Below, piece by piece: positions 10,279-21,171 of a stretch of 64,000 nt of DNA. A program made the position numbers and the translations under genes. Location of the stretch: the NCBI GenBank assembly GCA_947000775.1, contig CAMQGK010000011.1, positions 271,001 to 335,000 of the forward strand, read 5' to 3'. Each line of letters opens with the position of its first letter. Position 1 is the first letter of the stretch. The notes beneath the pieces are model-generated. The model ran no database searches and was not told where the DNA came from. It worked only from the letters and a program-made list of their open reading frames with translations. The DNA is from Pterois miles (lineage: Eukaryota > Chordata > Actinopteri > Perciformes > Scorpaenidae).

Positions 10279-10881
10279 GGTGTCTGTTGGGGCTTGCTAC
10301 CCAATCTCGGATTGTGGGGGTGATGATGGCACCCCCCGCTGACCTGCCGTCCTGGCTCCCCCTTGCCGTAGCATTCACCTTCAGAAGATCTGCTAGTGGA
10401 TATGAATGCTGCTCTAATGACAATCCCTATGGGGATCATCACTGATCCAACAAGATGTCCTCCACTCAACCAGCCAAGGTGGACTCTCAGTGGCAGGTTT
10501 CACACTACAAACCGTCTGGGTCAGTCCTTTCTTTTGGTGGCCATCAGGCTCCATAACCAAGGTCTGACCCCCATGTGACTCTGATCATCTGCTCCATATT
10601 TATTCCAAATGTATATATTACATATAGTTATATCATTACATATACATATGCTGTGCATATACAATACTCACCACCTGCTGCACTTTACTTATTACTGTTA
10701 CTGTTATTTATTTTACTGTCAAATTTCTTCATTGCACCTTATTTCATTCACTGCACCTTCTCTTTTACTTTTTACTTTTTACTGTACTGTATTTATCTGT
10801 ACTGTTGATGCTGCTAAGACACCCGAATTTCCCTCCGGGGATTAGTAAAGGTTCATCTTATCTTATCTTATCTTATCTTAG
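10279..10881 (+). mobile_element. Second L2-like LINE 3' end
   Basis: Contains a degraded C-terminus (RFHTTNRLGQSFLLVAIRLH, stop near 10578), an AT-rich 3' UTR and a tail ending gaatttccctccggggatta, then aaaggttcatc(TTATC)n. Its 3' end matches the reverse-strand fragment at 27820. It sits directly behind the first L2-like copy. Confidence 0.7.
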
Positions 10882-11460
10882 GAAAGCAACAGCAGCCAGT
10901 CTGACCCACCAAGAGCTGAGATGGAAAGATACTGGAATGGCATCACACAACACCAATGCCCAGTGGCTAGTGGACTTAAGAACTGACCACAACTGCCTCC
11001 CAGAACAAGAACCAGTAACCATATCAATGGCAGACATCCAAGAAAGAGAGTCAAAGATGAAGAGCTGGACAGCACCGGGCCCCGATATGATCCATACATA
11101 CTGGCTGAAGAAGCTAACAGCACTCCATGAACGCCTCGCAGCACAGATGAACCAGCTGCTGAGGGCTGGACCCTCCCAGAGTGGTTGACTGAAGGCAGGA
11201 CTGTCCTAATCATGAAGGACCCTCAGGAGGGACCCATCCCATCCAACTAACGACCGGTAACCTGTCTCTGTACAACATGGAAGCTCCTGTCAGGCATCAT
11301 GGCGGCTAAGATGAGCAGGTATATGGTTCAATACATGAGCAAAGCACAGCAAGGAATTGGCAGTAACACCAGAGGAGCCAAGCACCAGGTACTGGTTGAC
11401 AGAGCAGTCCACAGAGACTGGAAGAACAGCCAGACCAACCTGTGACAGCAACCATAATGC
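10882..11460 (+). mobile_element. 3' fragment of the split LINE (RT part)
   Basis: Forward translation in two or three frames gives NTNAQWLVDLRTDHNCLPEQ, KSWTAPGPDMIHTYWLKKLT, VTCLCTTWKLLSGIMAAKMS and GIGSNTRGAKHQVLVDRAV. These are consecutive RT segments of the fish LINE whose upstream part is at 7345-7710. One stop and at least two frameshifts are seen. The order and strand agree with a single ancestral copy interrupted by later insertions. Confidence 0.75.
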
Positions 11461-12400
11461 TGATGTGGCCCGGGATGAAATTGAGTTTGACACCCCTGTC
11501 TTGATAATTAATAATAATAACATTTTTATTTAGTTTCAGTTCACGAATATTCACTTTTGTTCAAGTTTCAGTTTTAGTTTACTATCATAACACTAGTTCA
11601 AACAGCACAGAAACAGACATTATTATGATTAAAAAGTGACATAAATGTCTGTATGTGTGACCAAGGATGTACAGAGAAAGGAAGAAAATAGCAAATATAA
11701 AATGAAACAAGAATAATAATGAAATAATAATCAAAACAAATGTAATACAAAATGTATATTTTATTAATAGAATTTCAACAGATATTATGATACTACTAAA
11801 AAAGGGTTTGAAGTGAACCTTGGATCTCAACATTTTATGAATTCATGTTCTTTAACATGTGTTCAGTCCAGATGTGGAGTCAGCATGTGGTTAGCTTAGC
11901 TTAGCATAAAGACTGGAAGGGGAGTGTTAGCCGGACCACGTGTGACCCAACGAGGGAAACACCTGCAGAGCATGGCGGCTTCTCCGCCCTCAGAGAGTTG
12001 ATGTTGGCGATGCAGTAATGTTTCACCAGCTCTCAGCCAATCAGATGACGTTAACAGTGACACAGATGCGTGTTATTATCACAGCTCTCCAGGACGGATT
12101 ACATTTAAAAAAGACAGATTTAAGTTGCATTAGCTGGAGCTGTGTTTAAACTCATACTCTGGCTATAATAAGACAAAAGAATATAATCTTCTGAGATACA
12201 ATCTTCTCTATAATCTTGTCTCAAACAATTAAAGCAGATAAATGTGAGCTGAAACTAAACCTTCAGTATTCACAGGCTGGCTGCATGAAGAAAAATATGA
12301 ACATATAATAACGGCAGCCATAAAAAGACTCCATGTCTTAGAAACAACAACAGCACTTCAACTGAAAACTTTAAGAAACAGTAAAAGTAGATATACCACA
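11461..12400. other. AT-rich intron 4 sequence, nothing recognised
   Basis: No coding or RNA feature found. The region is A/T-rich with short homopolymers. A tandem pair ttagcttagcttagca occurs near 11890. Confidence 0.5.
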
Positions 12401-12905
12401 AAATTACAAGTTACAAAAGTCCTGCATTCAAAATGTTATTTTAGCAAAACTAAGCCAGCAAAATGTACTGAAAGTATCAAAAGTACTCTTTAGGCAGATA
12501 ATATATATTAAGAATAAGAAAATAATGTTAAACAATCAAAGCAGACAGATGCACGTTGTAATTTGAACCTTTTATGAGCTGCTGTCCAACATGCAGAGCA
12601 GTCACAGACCGCTATTGAAAGGTGCATAAATATGAATATTGATATACAGCATGTGTTTGTGGTCGTTGTGGTCATTTAAAAAAAAGACTGTGTCTTAAAA
12701 ACAACAACAGCACTCAGCTGGAACCTTTAAATTATGGTGTCGGTGGTGGAAGAAGTACTCAGGATATTTACTCAGCTAAAAGCAGCAATAATACACCGAA
12801 CATGCAGCAATACACCACTGAAACAGTCCTGCATTCAAAATCTCACTAAATTTAAGTATAGAAGTATTATCAACAAGATGTACTTCAAGCACCAAAACAA
12901 AAGGT
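12401..12905. repeat. Two copies of a dispersed 'aagtcctgcattcaaaa' element
   Basis: Blocks around 12415-12495 and 12780-12900 share acaaaagtcctgcattcaaa-type sequence, then ...aaaatgtact...aagta. Further copies lie near 14640-14770 and 22815-22875. I recall this as a common non-autonomous repeat of percomorph fishes; its class is not certain. Confidence 0.6.
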
Positions 12906-13017
12906 TTCCTCTGAAATCTGTCGGAGAATATTTCAACCTGTTTTCATTTAAATCAACTTGTTTAAAGGAGCTAAAGTTGCTAAACATCAACTACATCAAT
13001 AAAGCATCAAACAGCTA

Positions 13018-13254
13018 TCCGACGGTCCCACCGACGGTCCGACCGACGGCTGTCCGACCGACGGTCCGGCTGTCCGACCGACAGTCCCACCGACGGTCCG
13101 ACCGACGGTGGGACTGTCGGTGGGACCGTCGGTGGGACTGTCGGTCGGACAGCCGTCGGTGGGACCGTCGGTGGGTCCGTCGGTGGGACCGTCGGTCGGA
13201 CCGTCGGCTGTCCGACCGACAGTCCCACCGACAGTCCCACCGACGGTCCCAGAG
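13018..13254. repeat. Inverted-tandem array of a 12-bp GC-rich unit
   Basis: Copies of gacggtcccacc / gacggtccgacc run forward to about 13107, then appear as the reverse complement (ggtgggaccgtc) to about 13207, then forward again to 13254. Both junctions are near-perfect palindrome centres, so either strand could fold into long hairpins. Open frames on both strands are by-products of the 12-base period. Confidence 0.9.
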
Positions 13255-13257
13255 AGC

Positions 13258-14085
13258 TGTGTGGAGGCAACAGATTGTCTGTATTTCGTATCTTTAAATA
13301 GATCAATGTCTGACCTTATATCTACACCTTATAGACACGACCAGGATGAACACATCATTAGAACACGTCACATCTACTGTTTTCTATCTATCGGGGAGTA
13401 ATGGAGAATAAAATCCTGAGCTGATTTAATCAAAGTATTGACTTTAATGTGATAAAGAATAAAAACAGTTAATGAGATATTTAGATGTGTCTATGGTCTT
13501 CATTTTTGAATAGTTAATCAGATGTTAAATCTCACTAAACTGTCTGAAAGTTGTCCTCAGAGGGGGTTTAACCATCACCTACATTCACCCTAATCCTGGT
13601 CTGAAAAATAAGACTCTGACCTCAGGATTAATAAAGAAAAAACCCTCTGCAGTGGTCATTTCATCAGTCAGAGCCTCCCCTCACATCTGCTCTGAAGTCT
13701 GATCACCCCAAATCTGCCCCCACCAAAGTCCACCCCAAACCTCACATCTGAATCCCCACAAATCCAATCAAGTCCTGCTTCGTCCCCTGATCCACGGAGT
13801 CCACCACGTCTCTACAGAAATTATTAATTATGATTTTTATTCATCAACCCAGAAATCAAAGAATAGAGACATTTAGTGGGATTTTCGGCCGGCCGGACCG
13901 CACGTTACCGCCGTACGATGACGTTTCCCGTCCGTGACGGAGTTAGCGTGCAGCTTTAGCCGTGATGTCTAGCTCTGCTTTTCCAAAGTGTTTCCCCTCC
14001 TTTACTGGATGTGTAGTGTTTACCAGGCTGGATTTAACATGGAGGGTGGAGGTCGGATCCACGCCCACCCTCCACCCTTTAATAC
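13258..14085. other. Intron 4 sequence, no feature recognised
   Basis: No exon or repeat family identified. A CpG-containing patch (gccggccggaccgcacgtta) lies at 13888-13935. Confidence 0.45.
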
Positions 14086-14087
14086 TT

Positions 14088-14290
14088 TCTAGAAGAAGAA
14101 GATATTCTTATATTAGCCCCGGGGGGGAAAATTAATTTTTTCCCCTTCTAAAAACTAACACACACAAAAAAAAAGGGCAAAAAAAGAAAAGGGGGGAGAG
14201 AAAGGGGGGGGGCCCCCCGACACGCCGGGGGGGGGGGGGGTGCGGGAGAAAGAAGGACCAATGGGGGGGGCTTCCCCGCTCCAAAGGGGG
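14088..14290 (-). repeat. Likely damaged or miscalled tRNA-SINE copy, homopolymer-rich
   Basis: The order of blocks (agaagaagaagat, ttattagccccggggg, aattttttcccc, taacacacacaaa, then G-rich) follows the reverse-strand SINE at 40234-40565 (gaagaagaag, ttattagtcccgctagggg, aattcaatttacac, acacacac, gagggggctgctcc). Here it is full of long G, C and A runs. That looks either like poor consensus sequence or like an unusually eroded copy. Confidence 0.4.
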
Positions 14291-15411
14291 GTCTGAGGTT
14301 TGTTCTGGTTGACGGATACCGAACGGATATGACGTCACGGTACTCAGACTACCACAATAAAAGCACTAACTTCCTTCTACCTCCACGTAGACCCAGATGA
14401 AGCAGATATCTGGATTCTGGTGTTAAAACATTGATTTAGAAACTGGAAAGTACCGTAGCCCAGAACGGACAAACCAAACGGTGGCTCCGCAGAGAAGCTT
14501 TGCTGTTTCTATGTTAGCTGAAGGCCACTTTAGTTCTCTGCACGCTGGTGAAACCGTCGTATCGCCAGCTGCTGTCTGGCTTTCTGTTGCTCCTAAAGTC
14601 GTGTTATGATACTATGGATGACCTCAAAAAATAGGAATAATACAATATCAAACTGCAAAAATACTCCATTAAAGGAAAAAGTCCTGCATTCAAAAGCTCA
14701 TGCAAGTATAAGTACAATACAAGTATTGTCAGCAAAATGTACATCAAGTACCAAAAACGTATGCAATTTTTTTAGATTTACCGATTAGATTAATTTTAAG
14801 ATTTTCAGTTCAAAACTTTCTTTTATTCTCAGTGTAGTGAGAATATTTCAGCCTGTTTTTATGACACATTTTCTAAAATTTGTACTTTAAAATAAAAACT
14901 AATTTTGAATAAAAAAATATGAAAAATTAAACTTAATGAAATATATTAAATATTAAAATATAAATATATAAAACATCATATAGATATAGGTTGATATATA
15001 AATATAATACATATTTAAATGCAAAGTTAAATTGTATTCAAAAAGTGTAAAATGAAATAAAAATAATGGAAACACAAACTAAAAACAAAACAGGTTGAAA
15101 TATTACTGCACTGGCAAAATATAAAAACACAAATAAATAAAATGAGACTTCAGACACTGAATAATACAAATAATATTTTGTGTTAAATGATGCTGCCTTT
15201 CAAAACAATTACCAACTCAAGTTGTCAAATAAATGTAGAGGACTAAAATCTATCTATCGATGCTGGCACAAGAATCAAACACAAATATATAATAATAAAT
15301 ATAATACCAATAACAGCATTGAGCTGGGAGGGAGGGAAACGTCCGTCTCCACAGGTGAGAGGACAGGTGAGAGGACAGGTGAGACACACGACGGACTGGA
15401 GCTGTACTCAC
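14291..15411. other. AT-rich intron 4 part
   Basis: Contains another 'aagtcctgcattcaaaa' repeat copy near 14640-14770 and a strongly A/T-rich block at 14750-15180. A 12-bp motif (aggacaggtgag) is repeated just downstream of the exon 4 donor (15355-15383). No gene. Confidence 0.5.
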
Positions 15412-15557
15412 CACCTGGTAGTGTCCGTACTGGGCCGCCAGATGCAGAGGGATGTGTCCGTCCAGAGAAACGCCGTTCACAGAGGCTCCACAGCGAAGCA
15501 GCATCAGGACCGAGTCAGCTTTACCCTGCCAGGCTGCATAATGCAGCGGACGCATGC
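15412..15557 (-). CDS. caskin2: caskin2 coding exon 4 (ankyrin repeats 2-3)
   Basis: A 146-base exon, acceptor gcgcag (ending at 15558) and donor gtgagt (complement of 15406-15411). It completes a glycine codon and encodes MRPLHYAAWQGKADSVLML, then SLDGHIPLHLAAQYGHYQV, i.e. the second and most of the third ankyrin repeat. RPLHYAAWQG and PLHLAAQYGHY are hallmark Caskin segments; SLDG fits CASKIN2. It ends in phase 0 and exon 5 continues with SEMLLQHQS, exactly the conserved order. Downstream (transcript sense) lies the 12.3 kb intron 4 carrying the gypsy and LINE nest. Confidence 0.94.
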
Positions 15558-16420
15558 CTGCGCACACCAAACGCTGGATTCAGTGCTGATGCACTCATTC
15601 CCACGGGGACATCAAGCATGGAGCTTGATTATATACATTATTAACCTCTTCATAAGTCCACGCCGCCGCTATTCTGCCTGTCAGAGCTGGTAGTGGGTTC
15701 TGTCTCAAAGCGTGATATTTCAAAAGGGGTCTCTTGACCTCTGACCTCCACATATGTGAATGAAATCTCTGAGATAAACGGAGTGAAAACTAGATCTTAA
15801 TAGAAAAACAGCTCTTGACAAAATGCATTATTTGCTGTTGCAAAAACAAGATCACAATACTCAACATATCAATAATGTTTAAAATCGCAATAACATCGTA
15901 TCACGATAACACTGTATCTTAAGTATTGTGATATCATCGTATCGTGACGTAAGTATTGTGACAACATTGCATATCATGAACAAATTGCGTCATATAAATA
16001 GAGACTAATACACATTATAATGTGTTATATCATACAGGAGGCCATGAATTAAAGTGATATTGTTCAACATTTTGTGTAATATAAACCCTTTTTTAAAGTC
16101 CATCTAAAAGAAAGTTTTTTGTGCGACTGGGTGACATCAGTCCTGGACTATTTCTGACCAATCACAGCTTGCCGTCTTTTAGTTGTTTTTTAATCTCATT
16201 TTAGGAGTTCCTGAAAGTCGGTCCGGAGCACTATCTCCCTGATGACATCACGCATGTTGTAAAAGATGGTGAGCTTTGATTGGTCAGGTACTAACGTGTA
16301 ATATGTTATGTGTATAATCAAGTCTATAATCTGACGCAGTGACCATCGTAACAGACTGAAATATGACGCCGTCGACCGAGACGTCAGACTACGGCGTGAT
16401 GATGCGCATGCATGTCTCAC
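15558..16420. other. Intron 3 (863 bases)
   Basis: No coding content. The part 15840-15980 (tcgcaataacatcgtatcac and similar) looks like a dispersed fish repeat with repeated tatcgt/gtattgtgac motifs. Not classified. Confidence 0.45.
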
Positions 16421-16518
16421 CGTTGCTGTCCTTGACGTCCACAGTGGCCTGAGCCTCCAGCAGTGCTGACAGCAGCTCTGTGGTCCCTGTGAGGGCAGCA
16501 TGGTGCAGCGCCGAGAAC
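16421..16518 (-). CDS. caskin2: caskin2 coding exon 3 (first ankyrin repeat)
   Basis: A 98-base exon, acceptor cgtcag (ending at 16519) and donor gtgagac (from 16420). With the two bases from exon 2 it reads G-FSALHHAALTGTTELLSALLEAQ and ends in VDVKDSN plus one base. This is a canonical ankyrin repeat (xxxLHHAAxxG...LLxLLLE) with the Caskin-typical FSALHHAAL and LLEAQATVDxKD signatures. The DSNG end resembles CASKIN2 rather than the CASKIN1 DNKG. Ankyrin repeats here form the N-terminal protein-binding block. The next intron is short (863 bases). Confidence 0.93.
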
Positions 16519-16825
16519 CTGACGGGTCACAAAGACTCATTAGAAACCAGCTGGATCCTCATCAAACCACCAACCAACCAAATCAGCTCACACAATATAC
16601 AACACATCTGACAACCCTCTAAGACTTTATGCTTGAAATTAAAACTCCATACGGACCAGACCTCCTTCCTCTTCCTTCTCTGAATGGATCTCTGGCCCTG
16701 TTCACATCTGGTATCAACATGTGTCCTGAGTGGACAGGTGTAAATACACTCAAAACGCATTGACTGAAATCTGATGGCGCAGACCCCATTCAGAGGTGGT
16801 CTGGGTCTTTTAGCAGAGTCTATGC
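16519..16825. other. Start of intron 2, no feature
   Basis: No exon, RNA gene or recognisable repeat seen. Confidence 0.5.
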
Positions 16826-16829
16826 CAAT

Positions 16830-17035
16830 GTGGAGGCAGTAGCTCAGTCTGCGGGGACTTGGCTTGGGAACCGGAGGGTTGCCGGTTCAAGTCCTCGCAC
16901 GGACCAAGCATGGAGTGTGGACTGGTAGCTGGAGAGGTTTCCTGGGCAATGCTGAGATGCCCTTGAGCAAGGCACCGGCCCCTTAAAACTGCTGCCCTGG
17001 CAGCTGTATAGTCATGGCCCCCCGCTCCCAATATA
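16830..17035 (+). mobile_element. tRNA-derived SINE copy (divergent)
   Basis: Starts ggcagtagctcagtctgcgg (A box-like) and has gccggttcaagtcctcgcac (B box-like), followed by the family body (gactggtagctggagaggtt ... cccttgagcaaggcaccg). It lies head-to-tail opposite a reverse copy at 17040. Confidence 0.8.
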
Positions 17036-17039
17036 CTAA

Positions 17040-17363
17040 GAGAAGAAGAAGAACAACCTTTATTAGTCCCACGAGGGGAAATTCAATTTTTACACTCTGT
17101 TGTAACTTATACGCAGTACATGCAGGACCCATAGACCTGCATCAAATGGAGAGATGTCAGAGTGATGGGGCTGCTCCTGACAAGCGCCCCGAGCAGTTGG
17201 GGGTTTGGTGCCTCGCTCAGGGGCACCTCGGCAGTGCCCAAGAGGTAAACTGGCACCTCTCCAGCTACCAGTTCACAATCAGTTCTTGGTCCATGTCGGG
17301 ACTTGAACCGGAGACCCTCCGGTTCCCAAGCCAACTCCCTACAGACTGAGCTACTGCCGCCCC
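17040..17363 (-). mobile_element. tRNA-derived SINE copy, full length
   Basis: On the minus strand from 17363: ggggcggcagtagctcagtc, the B box ggttcaagtcccgac, body ...caaggcaccaaacccccaac, and 3' end aataaaggttgttcttcttc. The 3' end resembles that of the L2-like LINEs (gaatttcccc...gggactaataaagg), suggesting shared retrotransposition machinery. Confidence 0.88.
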
Positions 17364-17518
17364 AGAATGGGTTGAATGCAGTAGCTTCATTTCACAGTGT
17401 GCAATGCTATGGACAATATGTGACAATAAAATTGGAGTTACATTCACTTTCACATTTATTTTTTTATTTACATTTTTTAGATTTACATTTTTTTACATTT
17501 ACATTTGTTTTATATTTA

Positions 17519-19169
17519 CAGAGTTCCCTCCAAATCTCCAGGACCACTGAGTCGACATCCTTTATTCCTGCTGAACACTGAAACACCACCAGATAAACCT
17601 GAGACCAGAGATCAGGATTTCAGCTTCTATTCAGGTATTTACATCTAGATCTGTTCCACTACTCAGCAGTTAGCACCATTTGTAACAGAACTCCACATTT
17701 TACGGTGATCCACAGTCCAGGATCAGATAGACTTCAGATAGATTACAGTCAGTTATACTTCATATTCAGCTGCAAATCTTACGAAGGATCTCCTGATCAG
17801 TTTGGTTCATCTCTCTTTAAACTGTCAGACTAAATGTTTCTGTAGACCTCTGAGTTCATGTAGCTGCTGCCATCATGTGATCCATCATCAATGAAGATGA
17901 GTGGGGTCTGTGCTGGTTCCGTCTGTCCTCTTCTTATTGCTAATGAGTGGTTGTCCTCTCCTGGTGGTCTCTGTCTTTGTAGTCTGGTCCCAGTCTGTCC
18001 TTCCTCTTCTTATTGCTAATGAGTGGTTGTCCTCTCCTGGTGGAGCCTCTGTCCTTGTAGTCTGGTTCCAGTCTGTCCTTCCTCTTCTTATTGCTAATGA
18101 GTGGTTGTCCTCTCCTGGTGGAGTCTCTGTCCTTGTAGTCTGGTTCCAGTCTGTCCTTCCTCTTCTTATTGATAATGAGTGGTTGTCCTCTCCTGGTGGA
18201 GTCTCTGTCCTTGTAGTCTGGTTCCAGTCTGTCCTTCCTCTTCTTATTGATAATGAGTGGTTGTCCTCTCCTGGTGGGTCTCTGTCCTTGTAGTCTGGTT
18301 CCAGTCTGTCCGTCCTCTTCTTATTGATAATGAGTGGTTGTCCTCTCCTGGTGGAGTCTCTGTCCTTGTAGTCTGGTTCCAGTCTGTCCTTCCTCTTCTT
18401 ATTGATAATGAGTGGTTGTCCTCTCCTGGTGGAGTCTCTGTCCTTGTAGTCTGGTTCCAGTCTGTCCTTCCTCCTCTTATTGATAATGAGTGGTTGTCCT
18501 CTCCTGGTGGAGTCTCTGTCCTTTAGGTCCTGAAGTCCTCTGTGAACGGTGGATTGGGATTCCTTCACTCCTCCCTCTGGAGGTTGTTGCTGACGTCCCT
18601 GACGGCTGTTTTAGGGTTTTTCTTTACAGCTCTCACAGTGTTTCTGTCATCAGCTGCTGATGTTTCCTCGGTCTACCGGTTCACCGTCTGTTGCTCGGTA
18701 CACCGGTGGTTTCTTTCTTCTTCAGGACGTTCCAGATGGTTGTACCTGTTATGGCCGACGTTGGATCAATGGCTCTGATTGATTTCCATCTTCTCTCTGC
18801 TTTTCTCCCAGAGACAGCTCTCTGGTCTTCATGTTGGTTTCACCTTTTAACTAGAAATCAGTCTGAACAGGAAAAACCCAAAGCTGAAAAGAGACATTCA
18901 GCTCTATTTATTGATGAATAATCAATGTAACAGGACTCACCTGGGCAACAGAAACACCTGTCAGTCACATGATCAATAATTTAGCTCAGCAGAAAACTGG
19001 GTTCAATCAACGGTGCTATCTGCTGAGTGGTGGATCAGATCTAGATGGAAATACCTGAAACAGAAGCTGAAACACTGATCTCTGGTCTCAGGTTCATCTG
19101 GTGGTGTTTCAGTGTTGAGCAGAAATAAAGGATCTGGACTCAGTGGTCCAGGAGATTTAAAGAAGCCTG
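17519..19169 (-). mobile_element. Tc1-like transposon with internal 78-bp array
   Basis: Terminal inverted repeats of about 150 bases (left from cag at 17519, right ending at 19169), each flanked by TA (17517-17518 and 19170-19171), the Tc1 target duplication. The minus strand carries a degenerate transposase: it starts with MKTRELSLGEKQREDGNQSE (complement of about 18830) and later has VKESQSTVHRGLQDLK, like the N-terminal HTH region of Tc1 enzymes. The array then amplifies the following segment. Without the extra repeat units the element would be about 1.1 kb. The DDE catalytic core is not recognisable. Confidence 0.85.
17935..18530. repeat. 78-bp tandem array inside transposase remnant
   Basis: About eight copies of a unit containing ggttccagtctgtccttcct, then cttattgataatgagtggtt, then gtcctctcctggtggagtct. 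Most units are 78 bases (26 codons); two are shortened, which shifts the reading frame. In transposase sense each unit encodes a DSTRRGQPLIINKKRKDRLE-type segment, which corresponds to the 'TTRRKPL...KNRKARL' linker of Tc1 enzymes. The related fragment at 49541-49789 has a single unit. Confidence 0.93.
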
Positions 19170-19199
19170 TATTAAGGAGGACTATTAAGGACTGCCTAC

Positions 19200-19604
19200 T
19201 CAACGGCCTCTGTGCACTACTGTATCTGTTACACCTAGCATGTCTTAAGTTATGTTTTTTTTTCATTTTTTGTCTTATTTTGGCGTTTCCTGTTTTATTC
19301 TCTTAACTCTGTTCTCCTCTCATTTCAGATTGTTGACTTCCTGCCCCTGTGTGTTTTCCCTCCGTTTGTATGATTGACAGCCCTGACCCAGTTTCGGTTG
19401 CTCCGCCCTGATTGGTTCCAGAGTTTGTCGTTCGTCGTAGCTCGCGTTCCTGCGTTCTCTCGTGTGTGGTCTCTAGAGTACCACCTCTTTTGGATTCTTG
19501 GACTCGTAGGCCTGATCTGACCACCACTCTGTGTACCGACCTTTTGCTCTTTTGTCGTCCCCTCCCTGGGCCATATTCATACGATATCCTGTCTGTATTT
19601 ATTA
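19200..19604 (+). repeat. Possible gypsy-type LTR remnant
   Basis: The motif order (gtttcctgttttattctctt ... cccctgtgtgttttccctcc ... gattgacagccctgaccc) parallels the reverse complement of the gypsy LTR at 3407-3867. Similarity is only partial, and the right part is cut by the Tc1-like insertion at 19605. Tentative. Confidence 0.4.
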
Positions 19605-21169
19605 CACTGAACAAAAATATAAACGCTTATAATATGATAATATAAACACTTTCTCTCCCATTTTTTAAAAAACTTTTTCTATGTCCACTACAGGCCGATT
19701 TCTCTCAGATATTGATCACTAATTTGTCTAAATCTGTTAGTGATCACTTCTCCTTTGCTGAAATAATCCATCCACCTCTCAGGTGGCAGATCAAGATGCT
19801 GATTGGACAGCAGGATTATTGACAGGTGAGCCTTAGACTGTCACAATAAAAGTCCACTCTAAAATGTTCAGTTTTCTCTGAGACATTTACAGTATTAGTC
19901 CTGAACGGGGTCAGAGAACCAGTCAGGATCTGGTGTGACCACCATGAACCTCACACAGTCTAACACATCTCCTCCACTTAGAGCTGATCAGGTTATTGAT
20001 CGTGGCCTGTTGAATGTTGGTCCACTCCTCTTCAATGGCTGTGAAGTTGCTTGATATCGGCAGGAAGTGGACCACGCCGTCGTATACGCCGTTCCAGATC
20101 ATCCCAAACATGATCAATGAGTGACATGTCCGCTGAGTCTGCAGGCCATGAAAGAACTGGGATGATTTCAGCTTCCAGGAACTGAGTCCAGATCCTTCAA
20201 CACGGGGCCAGAACTGAGTCCAGATCCTTCAACATGGGGCCAGAACTGAGTCCAGATCCTTCAACATGGGGCCAGAACTGAGTCCAGATCCTTCAACATG
20301 GGGCCAGAACTGAGTCCAGATCCTTCAACATGGGGCCAGAACTGAGTCCAGATCCTTCAACGTGGGACCGTGGATTATCCTGCTGCAACATGAGGTGATG
20401 GTGATGGATGAACGGACAACAATGGGCCTCAGGATCTCGTCACGGTATCTCTGCATTCAAAATGACATCAATAAAATTCAGCTGTGTTGGTTGTCCATAA
20501 CAGACGCCACTGAAGGTGAACATTTGCCCTCTTAAGTCGGTTACGACGACGACCTGCAGTCAGGTCAAGACCCCGGTGAGGATGACGAGCATGCAGCCGA
20601 GCTTCCCTGAGACGGTTTCTGACAGTTTGAGCAAATATTCTTTGGTTATGTAAACCGATTGTTGCATCAGCTGTCCGGGTGGCTGGTCTCAGACCATCTA
20701 GCAGGTGAAGATGCCGGATGTGGAGGTCCTGGGCTGGTCTGGTCACAGGTGGTCTGTGGTTGTGAGGCCGGTCGGATGTACCGCCAAATTCTCTGAAACG
20801 CCTTTGGAGACGTCTTATGGTGAGAAATGAACATTCAGTTGACGGGCAGCAGCTCTGGAGGACATTCCTGCAGTCAGCAGCCGACTGAACGCTCCCTCAA
20901 CACTACCGACATCTGAGGCATCAGGCTGTGAGAAAACTGCACCTTTTAGAGAGGACTTTTATTGTGACAGTCTAAGGCTCACCTGAGAGGTGGATGGATT
21001 ATTTCAGCAAAGGAGAGGTGCTCACTGACACAGATTTAAACAAATTAGTAATCAATATCTGAGAGAAATAGGCCTTTAGTGGACGTAGAACCAGTCTGAG
21101 AACTTTGACTTCAGCTCATAAAAAATAGGAGCAAAAACAAAAGTGTTGCATTTCTGATTTTGTTCAGCA
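19605..21169 (-). mobile_element. Tc1-like transposon with ~230-bp inverted repeats
   Basis: Left end cactgaacaaaaatataaac and right end (complement) tgctgaacaaaatcagaaat, both bordered by TA. The terminal repeats extend inward past gcctatttctctcagatatt and the block aataatccatccacctctca. Transposase remains on the minus strand at 20117-19923 include VWNGVYDGV-like and EEEWTNIQQATINNLISSKW, then RRCVRLCEVHGGHT, the C-terminus of a Tc1-type enzyme. The frame is broken and the array at 20165-20362 interrupts it. Inactive. Confidence 0.85.
20165..20362. repeat. 32-bp tandem array inside Tc1-like element
   Basis: Six copies of gaactgagtccagatccttc aacatggggcca. The first and last are slightly divergent (cacggggc, cgtgggac). 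32 is not a multiple of three, so the array breaks the transposase frame. Confidence 0.92.
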
Positions 21170-21171
21170 TA

